A program made the translations under genes and the position numbers. The notes below the pieces were generated by a model. That model saw only the letters and a program-made list of their open reading frames with translations, did no database searches and was not told the DNA's origin. Shown in pieces: positions 52,811 to 61,253 of a stretch of DNA of 64,000 bases; within the stretch, counting starts at the first letter, position 1, and the number at the start of each line of letters is the position of its first letter. The stretch comes from Candidatus Fukatsuia endosymbiont of Tuberolachnus salignus (lineage in GTDB: Bacteria; Pseudomonadota; Gammaproteobacteria; Enterobacterales; Enterobacteriaceae): contig NZ_OZ034983.1 in NCBI RefSeq assembly GCF_964030845.1, positions 2,790,001-2,854,000 on the forward strand, read 5' to 3'.

Positions 52811-53152
52811 ATGGATATGGGAGTATCTCGTTCAGTTGGAGTATCAATAACCATCGATGGTTTTGGAGATTCTAATTCTTTCATTCAAGGAAGAAATTCC
52901 AGTTTAAAATTAGAAAATAATAATACAACATCTAAAAGACCAAGCTATATCATGAAATTAATAGGTCCCTTCATTAAAATGATAAGTAACGAGAGAAAAA
53001 AAATAGCAAAAAAAGAGGAAAGAACGCAATTTTTAAAGATGTTGAAAGACAAATTTGCGTCAGGAATAGAAGAAGAACGCATGGCAGGCATACCTACAAA
53101 AATTCTAGAGGATTGTCTGAAAAATAATAAACCAAACGAGGAAAACAGATAG
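52811..53152 (+). CDS. Small hypothetical protein
   Basis: 113 residues (MDMGVSRSVGVSITIDGFGD...), preceded by GAGAGGATAATT. The C-terminal half is highly charged (KMISNERKKIAKKEERTQFL) and helical. There is no signal peptide or membrane helix, and I recognise no family. The low GC and the shared upstream region with the 612-residue gene suggest they are coregulated or derive from duplication. It could be a secreted effector or a fragment of one. Confidence 0.5.
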   Translation: MDMGVSRSVGVSITIDGFGDSNSFIQGRNSSLKLENNNTTSKRPSYIMKLIGPFIKMISNERKKIAKKEERTQFLKMLKDKFASGIEEERMAGIPTKILEDCLKNNKPNEENR

Positions 53153-53592
53153 GTTGATCTCATATAATTTACAAAAATATCATGCTCAATAATATATTTC
53201 AATGGCAAAAAGGGAAAATAGTCTAGCAACCCTATTATACAGTAACAACTCAAATAATTTAGTAGCCTGTACGTTTAGCTGCTCTGATAAGATTAACTAA
53301 ACGTACCTCGCCATTATAATTTAACCCCATCTCACCTACGTTTAGTTTCTCGTTGACTCTCGCATAAATTCTGCTAACATCCAGAAAATCATTATTACCA
53401 AGTCGTTAATGTGATTATTTTTAAAGTTTTGTATAAATAAGTAAAATAAAGTCATTTTTTTCTTGAATCAAAAATTATTATCTATTTAATGGGCGTTTTT
53501 TGATATTTTTAAAATCAAATAAAATGTAATATTTTGACTATTGAAAATAAATCTTTTAAACCGTTTTTTTAAATAACAATGAGATAATAATT
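53153..53592. other. Intergenic with a long inverted repeat
   Basis: No gene. GTACGTTTAG...CTAAACGTAC (about 53268-53306) forms a hairpin with an 18-nt loop, and ACGTTTAG recurs at 53338. The last 100 bp should hold the promoter for the repeat-protein gene. Confidence 0.5.
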
Positions 53593-55431
53593 ATGTGTCT
53601 TCAGGCAAAATTACAGCATCAAAATACAATTTCTATAGGGCAAATACGTGGAAAATTTAGTGAGAATAACGGGACGCTCACTGCTACATTCAGTTTTCAG
53701 ATAACAGGGACAGGTATGTATCCTAAAGGTCCGAGTAGCAATGTATCTACTAGTACATCTACTGCACCCGCCGTATCTACTACACCCGCTGCATCTACTG
53801 CATCTACTGCATCTACTGCATCTACTGCATCTACTGCATCTACTGCATCTACTGCATCTACTGCATCTACTGCATCTACTGCATCTACTGCATCTACTGC
53901 ATCTACTGCATCTACTGCATCTACTGCATCTACTGCATCTACTGCATCTACTGCATCTACTGCATCTACTGCATCTACTGCATCTACTGCATCTACTGCA
54001 TCTACTGCATCTACTGCATCTACTGCATCTACTGCATCTACTGCATCTACTGCATCTACTGCATCTACTGCATCTACTGCATCTACTGCATCTACTGCAT
54101 CTACTGCATCTACTGCATCTACTGCATCTACTGCATCTACTGCATCTACTGCATCTACTGCATCTACTGCATCTACTGCATCTACTGCATCTACTAATAA
54201 TAAAAAACAAAAAGGTTTAATAGCAAGAAATTATTTCAAAGAATCTTTCATCGGAAGAATTTCAGGTCAAAGACTCAGTTCAAGTGAAAAACATAAAATA
54301 GCACGCCATAATATAGCGTGTATCAACAAGAAATTGAAAAAACCGGCTCTATCTGCTAATAAAAAAAGAGCATTACAAGAACTTTTAGCTGGACAAGAAT
54401 ATAAAAAAAAGAAACATGCACCTACCCCAGCTGCTACAGTGGCTGTGCCTAGTCGTCCTGCTCCTTCCATTCCTGCTATACCTACCACAACTCCTGTAGC
54501 CACAGATCCGGCGCTACCCACTAATCTTCTTAAAACTTTTCAGGATTTTTACAAAAATACCACTCAAGAAAGACTAGAAGAGTTGGAGCAAGTGAAAAAT
54601 AGTTACCAGAAAGAAATGACTGATCTTAAAAGTGATATTATAAAGTCAAATCCGATGATAACCGGGAAAGAAACGGCTTTTAAAGGCGAAATTAGCAGCT
54701 ATACAATCGATTTAGCCACAAGAATGTTTGATATAACAGATGCTAATAAGGATGAAAAGATTGCTTTCTTTAACAAATTGATAAATTTAAATAATGATGT
54801 GGATTGCTTTCTAAAAGATAGTCTATCTGAAGATGAGTTTTTAGCTAATAACTCTGCTGTATACCAAAAAATCCAAAACCGTGAATTTGCATTACCCCAT
54901 GTCAAACATGCATCGCAATACGAATCCGAGTCAAATAAACTTGTGCAAATTTTAAAAGAACACGTTACAGAAATGAGAACAAATTTAGAATATTATGTCA
55001 GTACACCTACCAAAAATTCTGATTCGCTTAGAGAAATGCAAAAAAATATTACAATAGCTGCAAACAATTTAAAGACTGCGGAGTTTATAGAAAATAAAGC
55101 TACACAATCTAAAGAAAAGACAATAAAGGCTGCAAACGTTGGGAATGAGGTAGAAGCTGAAAAAGAAACAGCAAAAGCCTTCAAAGCATATCAAGATATT
55201 CAACAATTGCTTAAATCCACTAAAATAGAAAGGGATAATTTACTTAAGATAAGCACGCCTGAAAATGATGAATTGAGAAAAAATGAAACTAGAGATAATT
55301 TTATATCGCTAATAGGGTCTGATTTTTTTAGATTGAGACTGAGCTTAAAAGTTATTATTGGGAAAGTCGTTCCTGGGAATCTTTTTCTAATACAGAATCC
55401 AAGCAGGACGAACGTTGACAGTTACCTATAA
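53593..55431 (+). CDS. 612-residue protein with 45 Ala-Ser-Thr repeats
   Basis: Layout: residues 1-66, a unique Ser/Thr-rich head (MCLQAKLQHQNTISIGQIRG); 67-201, 45 tandem Ala-Ser-Thr triplets encoded by perfect 9-bp units; about 202-275, a basic stretch (KKQKGLIARNYFKES, KKKKHAPTPA); a Pro-rich hinge (VPSRPAPSIPAIPTTTPVAT); then about 310 residues of heptad-like helices (ERLEELEQVKNSYQKEMTDL; LREMQKNITIAANNLKTAEF). There is no Sec signal or membrane span. The family is unrecognised. Low-complexity Thr/Ser spacers followed by a coiled coil suggest a surface, secreted or host-interacting protein, possibly glycosylated; that is inference. GC is low, as in the flanking accessory genes. Confidence 0.75.
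   Translation: MCLQAKLQHQNTISIGQIRGKFSENNGTLTATFSFQITGTGMYPKGPSSNVSTSTSTAPAVSTTPAASTASTASTASTASTASTASTASTASTASTASTASTASTASTASTASTASTASTASTASTASTASTASTASTASTASTASTASTASTASTASTASTASTASTASTASTASTASTASTASTASTASTASTASTASTNNKKQKGLIARNYFKESFIGRISGQRLSSSEKHKIARHNIACINKKLKKPALSANKKRALQELLAGQEYKKKKHAPTPAATVAVPSRPAPSIPAIPTTTPVATDPALPTNLLKTFQDFYKNTTQERLEELEQVKNSYQKEMTDLKSDIIKSNPMITGKETAFKGEISSYTIDLATRMFDITDANKDEKIAFFNKLINLNNDVDCFLKDSLSEDEFLANNSAVYQKIQNREFALPHVKHASQYESESNKLVQILKEHVTEMRTNLEYYVSTPTKNSDSLREMQKNITIAANNLKTAEFIENKATQSKEKTIKAANVGNEVEAEKETAKAFKAYQDIQQLLKSTKIERDNLLKISTPENDELRKNETRDNFISLIGSDFFRLRLSLKVIIGKVVPGNLFLIQNPSRTNVDSYL
53791..54195 (+). repeat. VNTR: 45 perfect copies of GCATCTACT
   Basis: 405 bp of uninterrupted 9-bp units encoding Ala-Ser-Thr. 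Related imperfect units (GTATCTACTACACCCGCT) precede it from about 53742. All six frames of the tract are free of stops, so spurious ORFs (poly-HLL forward, poly-SRC reverse) appear over it. Copy-number changes would keep the frame. Confidence 0.98.
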
Positions 55432-55778
55432 ATACCTATCAGGTACAGCTCTTATAATTATTAAAATAGAATCAATGACTCTATAAAACACTCCCCCCAA
55501 TTAAAATTAGTATTACTAACGTTAACTGGGGGGTTAATTATTTTAGACTACTCAAAAAAAATCAATAAAGTTTAATATATCAAAAATCTTAATAGGCTGA
55601 TCCAATCTAACCTTAGTTCTGGACAAGTATATTTTCCTGTTACGCCGAACCAGATTGATTAAACCAACTCTGACAGACAACAGAAGTCTAATGGCCATTT
55701 TTCCTCTAGGAAAAATCTGACTCCCTCAACAAACAAAAAAGTATATACTGCGGGACATATTTAGCATTATACCGGGAA
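55432..55778. other. Intergenic with terminator-like palindrome
   Basis: CCCCCCAATTAAAATTAG...GTTAACTGGGGGG (about 55492-55534) is a strong inverted repeat after the repeat-protein gene. A cognate lies at 59768-59807, before gnd's 3' end. Beyond it I see no gene until the IS630 terminus. Confidence 0.55.
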
Positions 55779-56666
55779 TATAGCGTAGGCTGTATAAATT
55801 GATGTATAATTTCGAGATGACTTATCCATTAAAATTTCGCCAACATGTATTGGCTATTAAAGAGGAAGAAAAGCTTACATATGCCCAAACGGCCACACGT
55901 TTTTGTATTGGAACCGCAGGTCTAATGCGCTGGGCTAAACGAATAGAACCTTGTCTGACACGTGATAAACCCGCCAGTAAAATAGCTCGAGCGGCGTTGA
56001 TTCTTGATGTGGAAACCTACCCTGACGCGTCTCAATACGAGCAAGCCCAACGTATGGGAGTGAGCGCTAGAGGTATCTGCCATGCGTTAAAACGGGCAGG
56101 GTTTAGCTATAAAAAAAACATTTTATCATCCAAAAGCCAACGTCCAATCCCGAGAAGATTTTCAGGTCAAGATCCAGGCCTATGAAGCCAGCGAGACCCC
56201 CATTATTTACGTGGATGAAAGCGGTTTTGCTCATGACATGCCCCGCCTCTACGGCTATTGAACTAAAGGTAAGCGGTGTTACGGTCAACATGATTGGCAC
56301 GCTAAAGCGCGTACCAATGTCATCGGCGCTCAGCTTAACGGAAAATTAACCACCGTTTGTGCCTTTGAATATAATATCAATAGCGATATTTGTTATGCGT
56401 GGGTAACCCAAGACTGACTGCCAAAAATCCCTCAAGGGGCTGTCATCGTGATGGATAATGTGAGCTTTCACAAACGCCAGGATATCCAGTCTGCTAGACA
56501 AAAATCCGGTTTTATTCTGGAATATCTCCCGACGTATTCTCCTGACCTCAACCCAATTGAGCACAAATGGGCTCAGGCTAAAGCCCTTCGTAGGAAACGA
56601 CAATGCGATATCGACACTCTCTTTTCTGACCCTTTGTTTTGAATCAATTTATACGGCTACAGCCAT
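55779..56666 (+). mobile_element. Degenerate IS630 element (888 bp)
   Basis: Ends TATAGCGTAGGCTGTATAAA and, complemented, TATGGCTGTAGCCGTATAAA form imperfect inverted repeats at TA. It carries one inactivated transposase gene and is related to the relics at 13660-13995. Confidence 0.85.
55817..56642 (+). pseudogene. IS630-family transposase, frameshift and stops
   Basis: MTYPLKFRQHVLAIKEEEKL begins an HTH half that loses frame after SYKKNI (about 56120). Catalytic motifs persist in later frames: IIYVDESGFAHD, VIVMDNVSFHKRQD, and LNPIEHKWAQAKALRRKRQC. In-frame stops occur after LYGY and VTQD. It is inactive, but it preserves the whole family layout and identifies the fragments near 13.7 kb. 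Confidence 0.85.
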
Positions 56667-56697
56667 AGCATGGTGATCGATTAAGGAGCATGTAAAA

Positions 56698-57309
56698 ATG
56701 GCATTGGTTGCACTTGATACACAACAGGTTGTAGAAAACCTTGAAAAGGCAGGTATTTTAACGCCTCACGCTAGAGCAATTTCTTTCGTTATCCGTCAAT
56801 CTCACGAAGCTGTAGATGTCACCACTAAGCGTGATCTGGGTGATTTAGGTAAGGGTATAGATGCCAATTTTGAAAGAACCGATGCTAAAATAACCGATTT
56901 ACGTAAGGATATGGACGCCGGATTTGAAAAAACAGATGCTAAAATAACCGACCTACGTAAGGATATGGACGCCGGATTTGAAAAAACAGATGCTAAAATA
57001 ACCGACCTACGTAAGGATATGGACGCCGGATTTGAAAAAACAGATGCTAAAATAACCGACCTACGTAAAGATATGGACGCCGGATTTGAAAAAACCGACG
57101 CTAAAATAACCGACCTACGTAAGGATATGGACGCCGGATTTGAAAAAACAGATGCTAAAATAACCGACCTACGTAAAGATATGGACGCCGGATTTGAAAA
57201 AACCGACGCTAAAATAACCGACCTACGTAAAGATATGGATATACGGTTTGAACAGGTTGATAAGCGGTTTGAGCAGATTGATAAGCGTTTTGAACAGGTT
57301 AATATGTAA
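56698..57309 (+). CDS. DUF1640-like coiled-coil protein with 18-residue repeats, cut by IS481
   Basis: 203 residues from ATG 56698, with AAGGAG upstream. The N-terminal domain MALVALDTQQVVENLEKAGI matches the gene at 51805. Seven near-identical 54-bp repeats (TDAKITDLRKDMDAGFEK) follow at about residues 61-186, then a heptad VDKRFEQIDKRFEQV. The last two codons and the stop lie at the IS481 left end (TGTAAAA at 57305), so the C-terminal transmembrane segment seen in the paralogue is missing. Repeat number differs sharply from the paralogue, implying slippage. The function is unknown; bacterial relatives are coiled-coil membrane proteins. Confidence 0.75.
   Translation: MALVALDTQQVVENLEKAGILTPHARAISFVIRQSHEAVDVTTKRDLGDLGKGIDANFERTDAKITDLRKDMDAGFEKTDAKITDLRKDMDAGFEKTDAKITDLRKDMDAGFEKTDAKITDLRKDMDAGFEKTDAKITDLRKDMDAGFEKTDAKITDLRKDMDAGFEKTDAKITDLRKDMDIRFEQVDKRFEQIDKRFEQVNM
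56878..57255 (+). repeat. Seven 54-bp tandem repeats
   Basis: Each unit encodes TDAKITDLRKDMDAGFEK; the units differ by only a few synonymous bases (for example ACAGATGCT versus ACCGACGCT), and the last unit diverges after DMD. Near-identity implies recent expansion or homogenisation. Confidence 0.95.
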
Positions 57310-57368
57310 AAATTTGAATTTAATCTGACATTTCAATATATTTAATATTAAATGAAGGCGTGTTAGAA

Positions 57369-57703
57369 ATGAATCAAACAGCAAAAATAATCAAACCGAA
57401 ACTCGGCTTACTTGACCTGGCAAAACAGCTGTGTAATGTTCAGTCAGCGTGTAAAGTCATGGGCTACAGCAGAGACAGTTATTAGCGTTTTAAAAAGCTG
57501 TATGAGCAGGGAGGTGAGCCAGCCTTGGTGGAAATAAGCCGTAAAAAACCACTCGAAAAAAATCGAGTGGAGCCGCATATAGAACAAGCGGTGGTGAATA
57601 TGGCTTACGACTATCCTGCTTATGGTCAGCACCGTGTGGCGAATGAACTTAACCGACAGGGGATAATGATTTCCGGCAGTGGTGTTCGCTCGGTTTGGTT
57701 GCG
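57369..57703 (+). pseudogene. IS481 transposase N-terminal part
   Basis: MNQTAKIIKPKLGLLDLAKQ and KVMGYSRDSY, then an in-frame TAG at 57483, RFKKLYEQGGEPALVEISRK, and YDYPAYGQHRVANELNRQGI up to VRSVWLR. This is the HTH half of an IS481-family transposase. Both the nonsense codon and the IS110 insertion inactivate it. Confidence 0.85.
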
Positions 57704-58918
57704 CCCTTATATCTTGATTATTAACTTTCAAAGGTTGATGATCCCCAACTGATCATTGGGATGTCACCGGAGAGTTTGTTTGCGCCCTTAGGCTTAAAGC
57801 TTGTGCAGTCAGATAAAACCCCGGTGACATATTTATCGTCGCCTGTAAGACCGAACGGTATCTTGTGCTAAGAGCACGTATTTATAAGGAAGGTCGGGGC
57901 GATCATTTAATTATCTGTTTTTCATGGGAGAATCAGCCATGGACAAGACCGCAGTGGGTATTGATGTTGCCAAATTAAAATTCGATGTTGCAGTGTGGGT
58001 AGAGAGAAAAAAGTATAAAACAAAAGCATTCCCGAATACCCCCTCTGGATTTAGCCAACTACTGAAATGGCTTATCCCTTACGGGGATTGTCATATTTGT
58101 CTCGAAGCCACAGGGAGTTACAGTGTTCCACTGGCTATGTTCTTAGTTGATAATGGCATTGACGTCAGCCTAGAAAACCCATCACGTATTCATGCCTTTG
58201 GTGAGAGTGAACTGAGTCGGAACAAGACGGATCAGGGGGATGCAAAAATGATAGTGCGCTACTGCGCACTGCATACACCTGTCCTCTGGACTCCTCCTCC
58301 CTTGAGCGAACGTCAATTAACCGCGCTAGTACGCCATCTAAAGAGTTTAGAGGAAATGAGGCAAATGCAAGAAAATCGGCAATCAGTGGCTGACGATGTC
58401 GTTCAATCCTCACTGCTTGAAATCATTTCTGCACTTAAACAACAAATCCAGGCCACCAAAGAAAAAATAAAAAACCATATCGATAACGATCCTGACTTAA
58501 AGAAAAATAAAGCGTTGCTGGAGAGTATTCCTGGTATCGGTGAAATACTAAGTGCCAGTTTGCTGGCGTATGTGGGTAATGTGTCAAAATTCACTAACAG
58601 TAAGGCAGTGGTGGCCTATGCCGGGCTTAACCCAAAACTTTGTGAATCAGGTTTATTTAAAGGACGGAGCCGCCTATCAAAACGGGGTCATACCGAGCTC
58701 AGGAAAGCGTTGTATATGCCCGCTCTGGCTGCCCTTTCTTGTAATCCGATAGTGAAAGCACAGTGGCAACGACTCGTATCACGCCATAAAGGGGGTAAAA
58801 TGGGCGTCTGTGCGGCAATGCGCAAATTACTCCAACTGGCGTATGGTGTGCTGAAATCAGGCATCCCATTCGATACAAAAATAGCACTTGCATCATGATG
58901 GGCAAGACGGTATCTGAC
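57704..58918 (+). mobile_element. IS110 element inserted in IS481
   Basis: The left boundary is fixed by comparison with copy 1: sequences agree from CCCTTATATCTTGATT inward and differ outside (GCG here, rpoS there). The right boundary is inferred from where IS481 homology resumes (GACCTGGAAAATATC). A 240-bp non-coding 5' region precedes the transposase, as is usual for IS110 elements that encode a bridge RNA there. Confidence 0.8.
57939..58898 (+). CDS. IS110-family transposase, copy 2
   Basis: 319 residues, identical to copy 1 at 4874 in every residue. The DEDD and Transposase_20 domains are intact, and GGGAG precedes the ATG at 57939. Recent IS110-family work shows a non-coding RNA from the element end guiding target choice; the long 5' leader (57704-57938) fits that. 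Confidence 0.93.
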   Translation: MDKTAVGIDVAKLKFDVAVWVERKKYKTKAFPNTPSGFSQLLKWLIPYGDCHICLEATGSYSVPLAMFLVDNGIDVSLENPSRIHAFGESELSRNKTDQGDAKMIVRYCALHTPVLWTPPPLSERQLTALVRHLKSLEEMRQMQENRQSVADDVVQSSLLEIISALKQQIQATKEKIKNHIDNDPDLKKNKALLESIPGIGEILSASLLAYVGNVSKFTNSKAVVAYAGLNPKLCESGLFKGRSRLSKRGHTELRKALYMPALAALSCNPIVKAQWQRLVSRHKGGKMGVCAAMRKLLQLAYGVLKSGIPFDTKIALAS

Positions 58919-59659
58919 CTGGAAAATATCAAGAAACGCCTTTCTGCCTTGGAAGCCAAAGTAGCGCAGGAGGGGTACTTACTGACGGAAGCCCAACTGC
59001 AAGCATTAGAAAAAGTGCAGGATAAACGAGAAGCTCATGGACAAATTGAAACGCAACATCCGGGCTATCTCGGCTCTCAGGATACTTACTACGTGGGGCA
59101 CATTAAAGGTGTGGGTAAAATTTATCAGCAGACCTTTGTTGATACCTATTCCAAAGTCGCTTTTGCCAAGGTCTATACAGAGAAAAATGCCTTGGTTGCC
59201 GCAGATATGTTAAACGATCAGGTGCTGCCATTATATGATGAGCAAGCGGTTCCCTTATTGCGTATCCTGACCGACAGAGGGTCAGAATACTCGGGGAAAA
59301 AGGAAACCCATGCGTATCAGCTTTACCTGGAGCTAGAAGATATCGAGCATACGCGGACCAAGGCATACAGCCCGCAGACTAATGGTATCTGTGAGCGGTT
59401 TCATAAGACGATGAAAAATGAAGGCTATGACGTGATGTTTCGGCGTAAAATTTATTCATCATTGGAAGACATTCAGCAAGACATCGATAAATGGCTCGCA
59501 TTCTACAACAGAGAGCGACCTCATTCAGGCTGGTATTGTTATGGCAAAACCCCCTGGGAAACTTGGATTGCATCAAAAGAGTTAGTAAAAGAAAAACAAC
59601 TCGATAATTTATTTGAACCATCGCACACTCAGACTACTCTGACAAATTCGATCGCTTAG
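58895..59659 (+). pseudogene. IS481 transposase C-terminal (rve) part, copy 2
   Basis: Same integrase core as copy 1 with four residue differences (TYSK, LYDEQ, PSHTQ, NSIA). Acidic catalytic residues are present, but the protein is separated from its HTH half by IS110. Confidence 0.85.
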
Positions 59660-59767
59660 CTTGTGTCTGTCAGGTTAAGTTTGAGCTACTACACTCAAAG
59701 ACCATTCGAGATCGTCATGCACACTCAGATGAAGAAGAAGATCGTATAGCATTCATAATCAACCACC

Positions 59768-59807
59768 AACTCCCCAGCTGACATTAATAAATTTAACGTT
59801 AACTGGG
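59768..59807 (-). terminator. Terminator-like palindrome downstream of gnd
   Basis: CCCCAGCTGACATTAATAAA...GTTAACTGGGG: CCCCAG pairs with CTGGGG, with an inner TTAACGTTAA. It resembles the palindrome at 55492. It lies 19 nt beyond the gnd stop on the minus strand. Confidence 0.65.
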
Positions 59808-59825
59808 GATCGTTATCTTAATAAT

Positions 59826-61238
59826 CTAGTCAATACTCGTCCATTCACTATGAAACACACCCTCTTTATCAGTGCGTTTATAAGTATGAGCGCCAAAGTA
59901 GTCGCGCTGTGCCTGAATCAGATTGGCAGGTAGCACCGCAGCACGGTAGCTATCGTAGTAGGCAATCGCAGCAGAAAAAGTAGGGGTTGGGATGCCATTT
60001 TGTACCGCATAAGCCACCACATCACGCAATGCCTGATGATAATCATTCGCGATTTTTGTGAAGTAAGGTGCTAACAGTAGGTTGGCAAGATCCTTATCTT
60101 CAGTATAAGCATCAGTAATTTTTTGTAAGAACTGGGCACGAATAATGCACCCAGCACGGAAGATACGCGCAATTTCACCGTAGTTCAGCATCCAGCCATG
60201 CTCCTTTGCTGCCGCTTTCAGTTGCTGAAAACCTTGTGCATAAGAAACAATTTTACCCAAATACAATGCACACCGAACCTTTTCAACAAATTCGCTGTTA
60301 TCACCATTAAAAGGCTGACTGTTCGGACCCTGGAGCACCTTGTAAGCCGCTACACGTTGCTCTTTCAACGAGGAGAGATAACGGGCAAAAACCGCTTCAG
60401 TGATCAATGTTAATGGAATGCCAAGATCTAGCGCACTTTGACTGGTCCATTTGCCTGTTCCTTTATTCGCCGCTTCATCGAGTATCACATCAACCAGATA
60501 ACGATCTGTATCGCCTTTTTTTATGAGTATATTTGCTGTTATTTCAATTAGATAACTATTCAGTTCACCTTTATTCCATTCACTAAAAATCTCTGCTAAT
60601 TGGTCATTATCACCCTTCAATTTCAGTTTCAGCAATGAATAGGCTTCAGCAATCAGTTGCATATCACCATATTCAATACCGTTGTGTACCATTTTGACAT
60701 AGTGTCCGGCACCATCGGCGCCGATATAGGTGACACAGGGTTCATTATCCACTTTGGCCGCAATTTTTTCCAAGATCGGGGCCACTAACTTGTATGCTTC
60801 TTTCTGACCACCGGGCATGATCGAGGGTCCTTTCAATGCCCCCTCTTCACCACCAGAAACACCGGTACCAATAAAATTAAAACCTTGCGCAGATAATTCG
60901 CGATTACGACGAAGGGTATCCTGATAGTGGCTATTGCCACCATCGATCAGAATATCACCTCGCTTTAAATGAGGAATCAGAGAGGCAATGGTTTTATCAG
61001 TGGCTTCACCCGCTTTCACCATCAGCAGAATACGCCGCGGTATTTCCAGTGACTCAACGAATTCTTCGATGCTATAACAAGGAAATACATTTTTTCCAGG
61101 ATGTTCGTTGACGACTTCCTTTGTTTTATCCTCTGAACGGTTAAAAATCGCCACTGAATAACCACGACTCTCAATGTTGAGCGCCAGGTTACGCCCCATC
61201 ACCGCCATACCGACAACACCAATCTGTTGTTTCGACAT
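59826..61238 (-). CDS. gnd: 6-phosphogluconate dehydrogenase (decarboxylating)
   Basis: 470 residues. The N-terminal NADP-binding motif IGVVGMAVMGRNLALN is followed by the substrate loop GVSGGEEGALKGPSIMPGGQ, catalytic Lys in VKMVHNGIEYGDMQ, and LDEAANKGTGKWTSQSALDL. It produces ribulose 5-phosphate and NADPH in the pentose phosphate pathway. It follows galU by 15 nt and is probably cotranscribed. Confidence 0.97.
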   Translation of the reverse strand: MSKQQIGVVGMAVMGRNLALNIESRGYSVAIFNRSEDKTKEVVNEHPGKNVFPCYSIEEFVESLEIPRRILLMVKAGEATDKTIASLIPHLKRGDILIDGGNSHYQDTLRRNRELSAQGFNFIGTGVSGGEEGALKGPSIMPGGQKEAYKLVAPILEKIAAKVDNEPCVTYIGADGAGHYVKMVHNGIEYGDMQLIAEAYSLLKLKLKGDNDQLAEIFSEWNKGELNSYLIEITANILIKKGDTDRYLVDVILDEAANKGTGKWTSQSALDLGIPLTLITEAVFARYLSSLKEQRVAAYKVLQGPNSQPFNGDNSEFVEKVRCALYLGKIVSYAQGFQQLKAAAKEHGWMLNYGEIARIFRAGCIIRAQFLQKITDAYTEDKDLANLLLAPYFTKIANDYHQALRDVVAYAVQNGIPTPTFSAAIAYYDSYRAAVLPANLIQAQRDYFGAHTYKRTDKEGVFHSEWTSID

Positions 61239-61253
61239 ATCAAAAACTCCTTT

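Larger units (their letters stand above)
57305..59693 (+). mobile_element. IS481-family element interrupted by IS110 (complete nest)
   Basis: The left terminus TGTAAAAATTTGAATTTAAT (57305) and the complemented right terminus TGTAGTAGCTCAAACTTAAC (59693) are imperfect 26-bp inverted repeats. The IS481 transposase frame runs 57369-57703, is interrupted by IS110 at 57704-about 58918, and resumes to 59659. No clear target duplication is seen (AATA left, CTCA right). Confidence 0.88.

Noticed and set aside
53791..54195. CRISPR-like array
   Set aside because: Nine-base head-to-tail units with no spacers; a coding VNTR.
53611..54220. Overlapping ORFs of poly-SRC (minus) and poly-HLL (plus) over the repeat tract
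   Set aside because: They are frames of the same 9-bp repeat, which contains no stop in any frame. The flanking unique sequence supports only the Ala-Ser-Thr frame from 53593.
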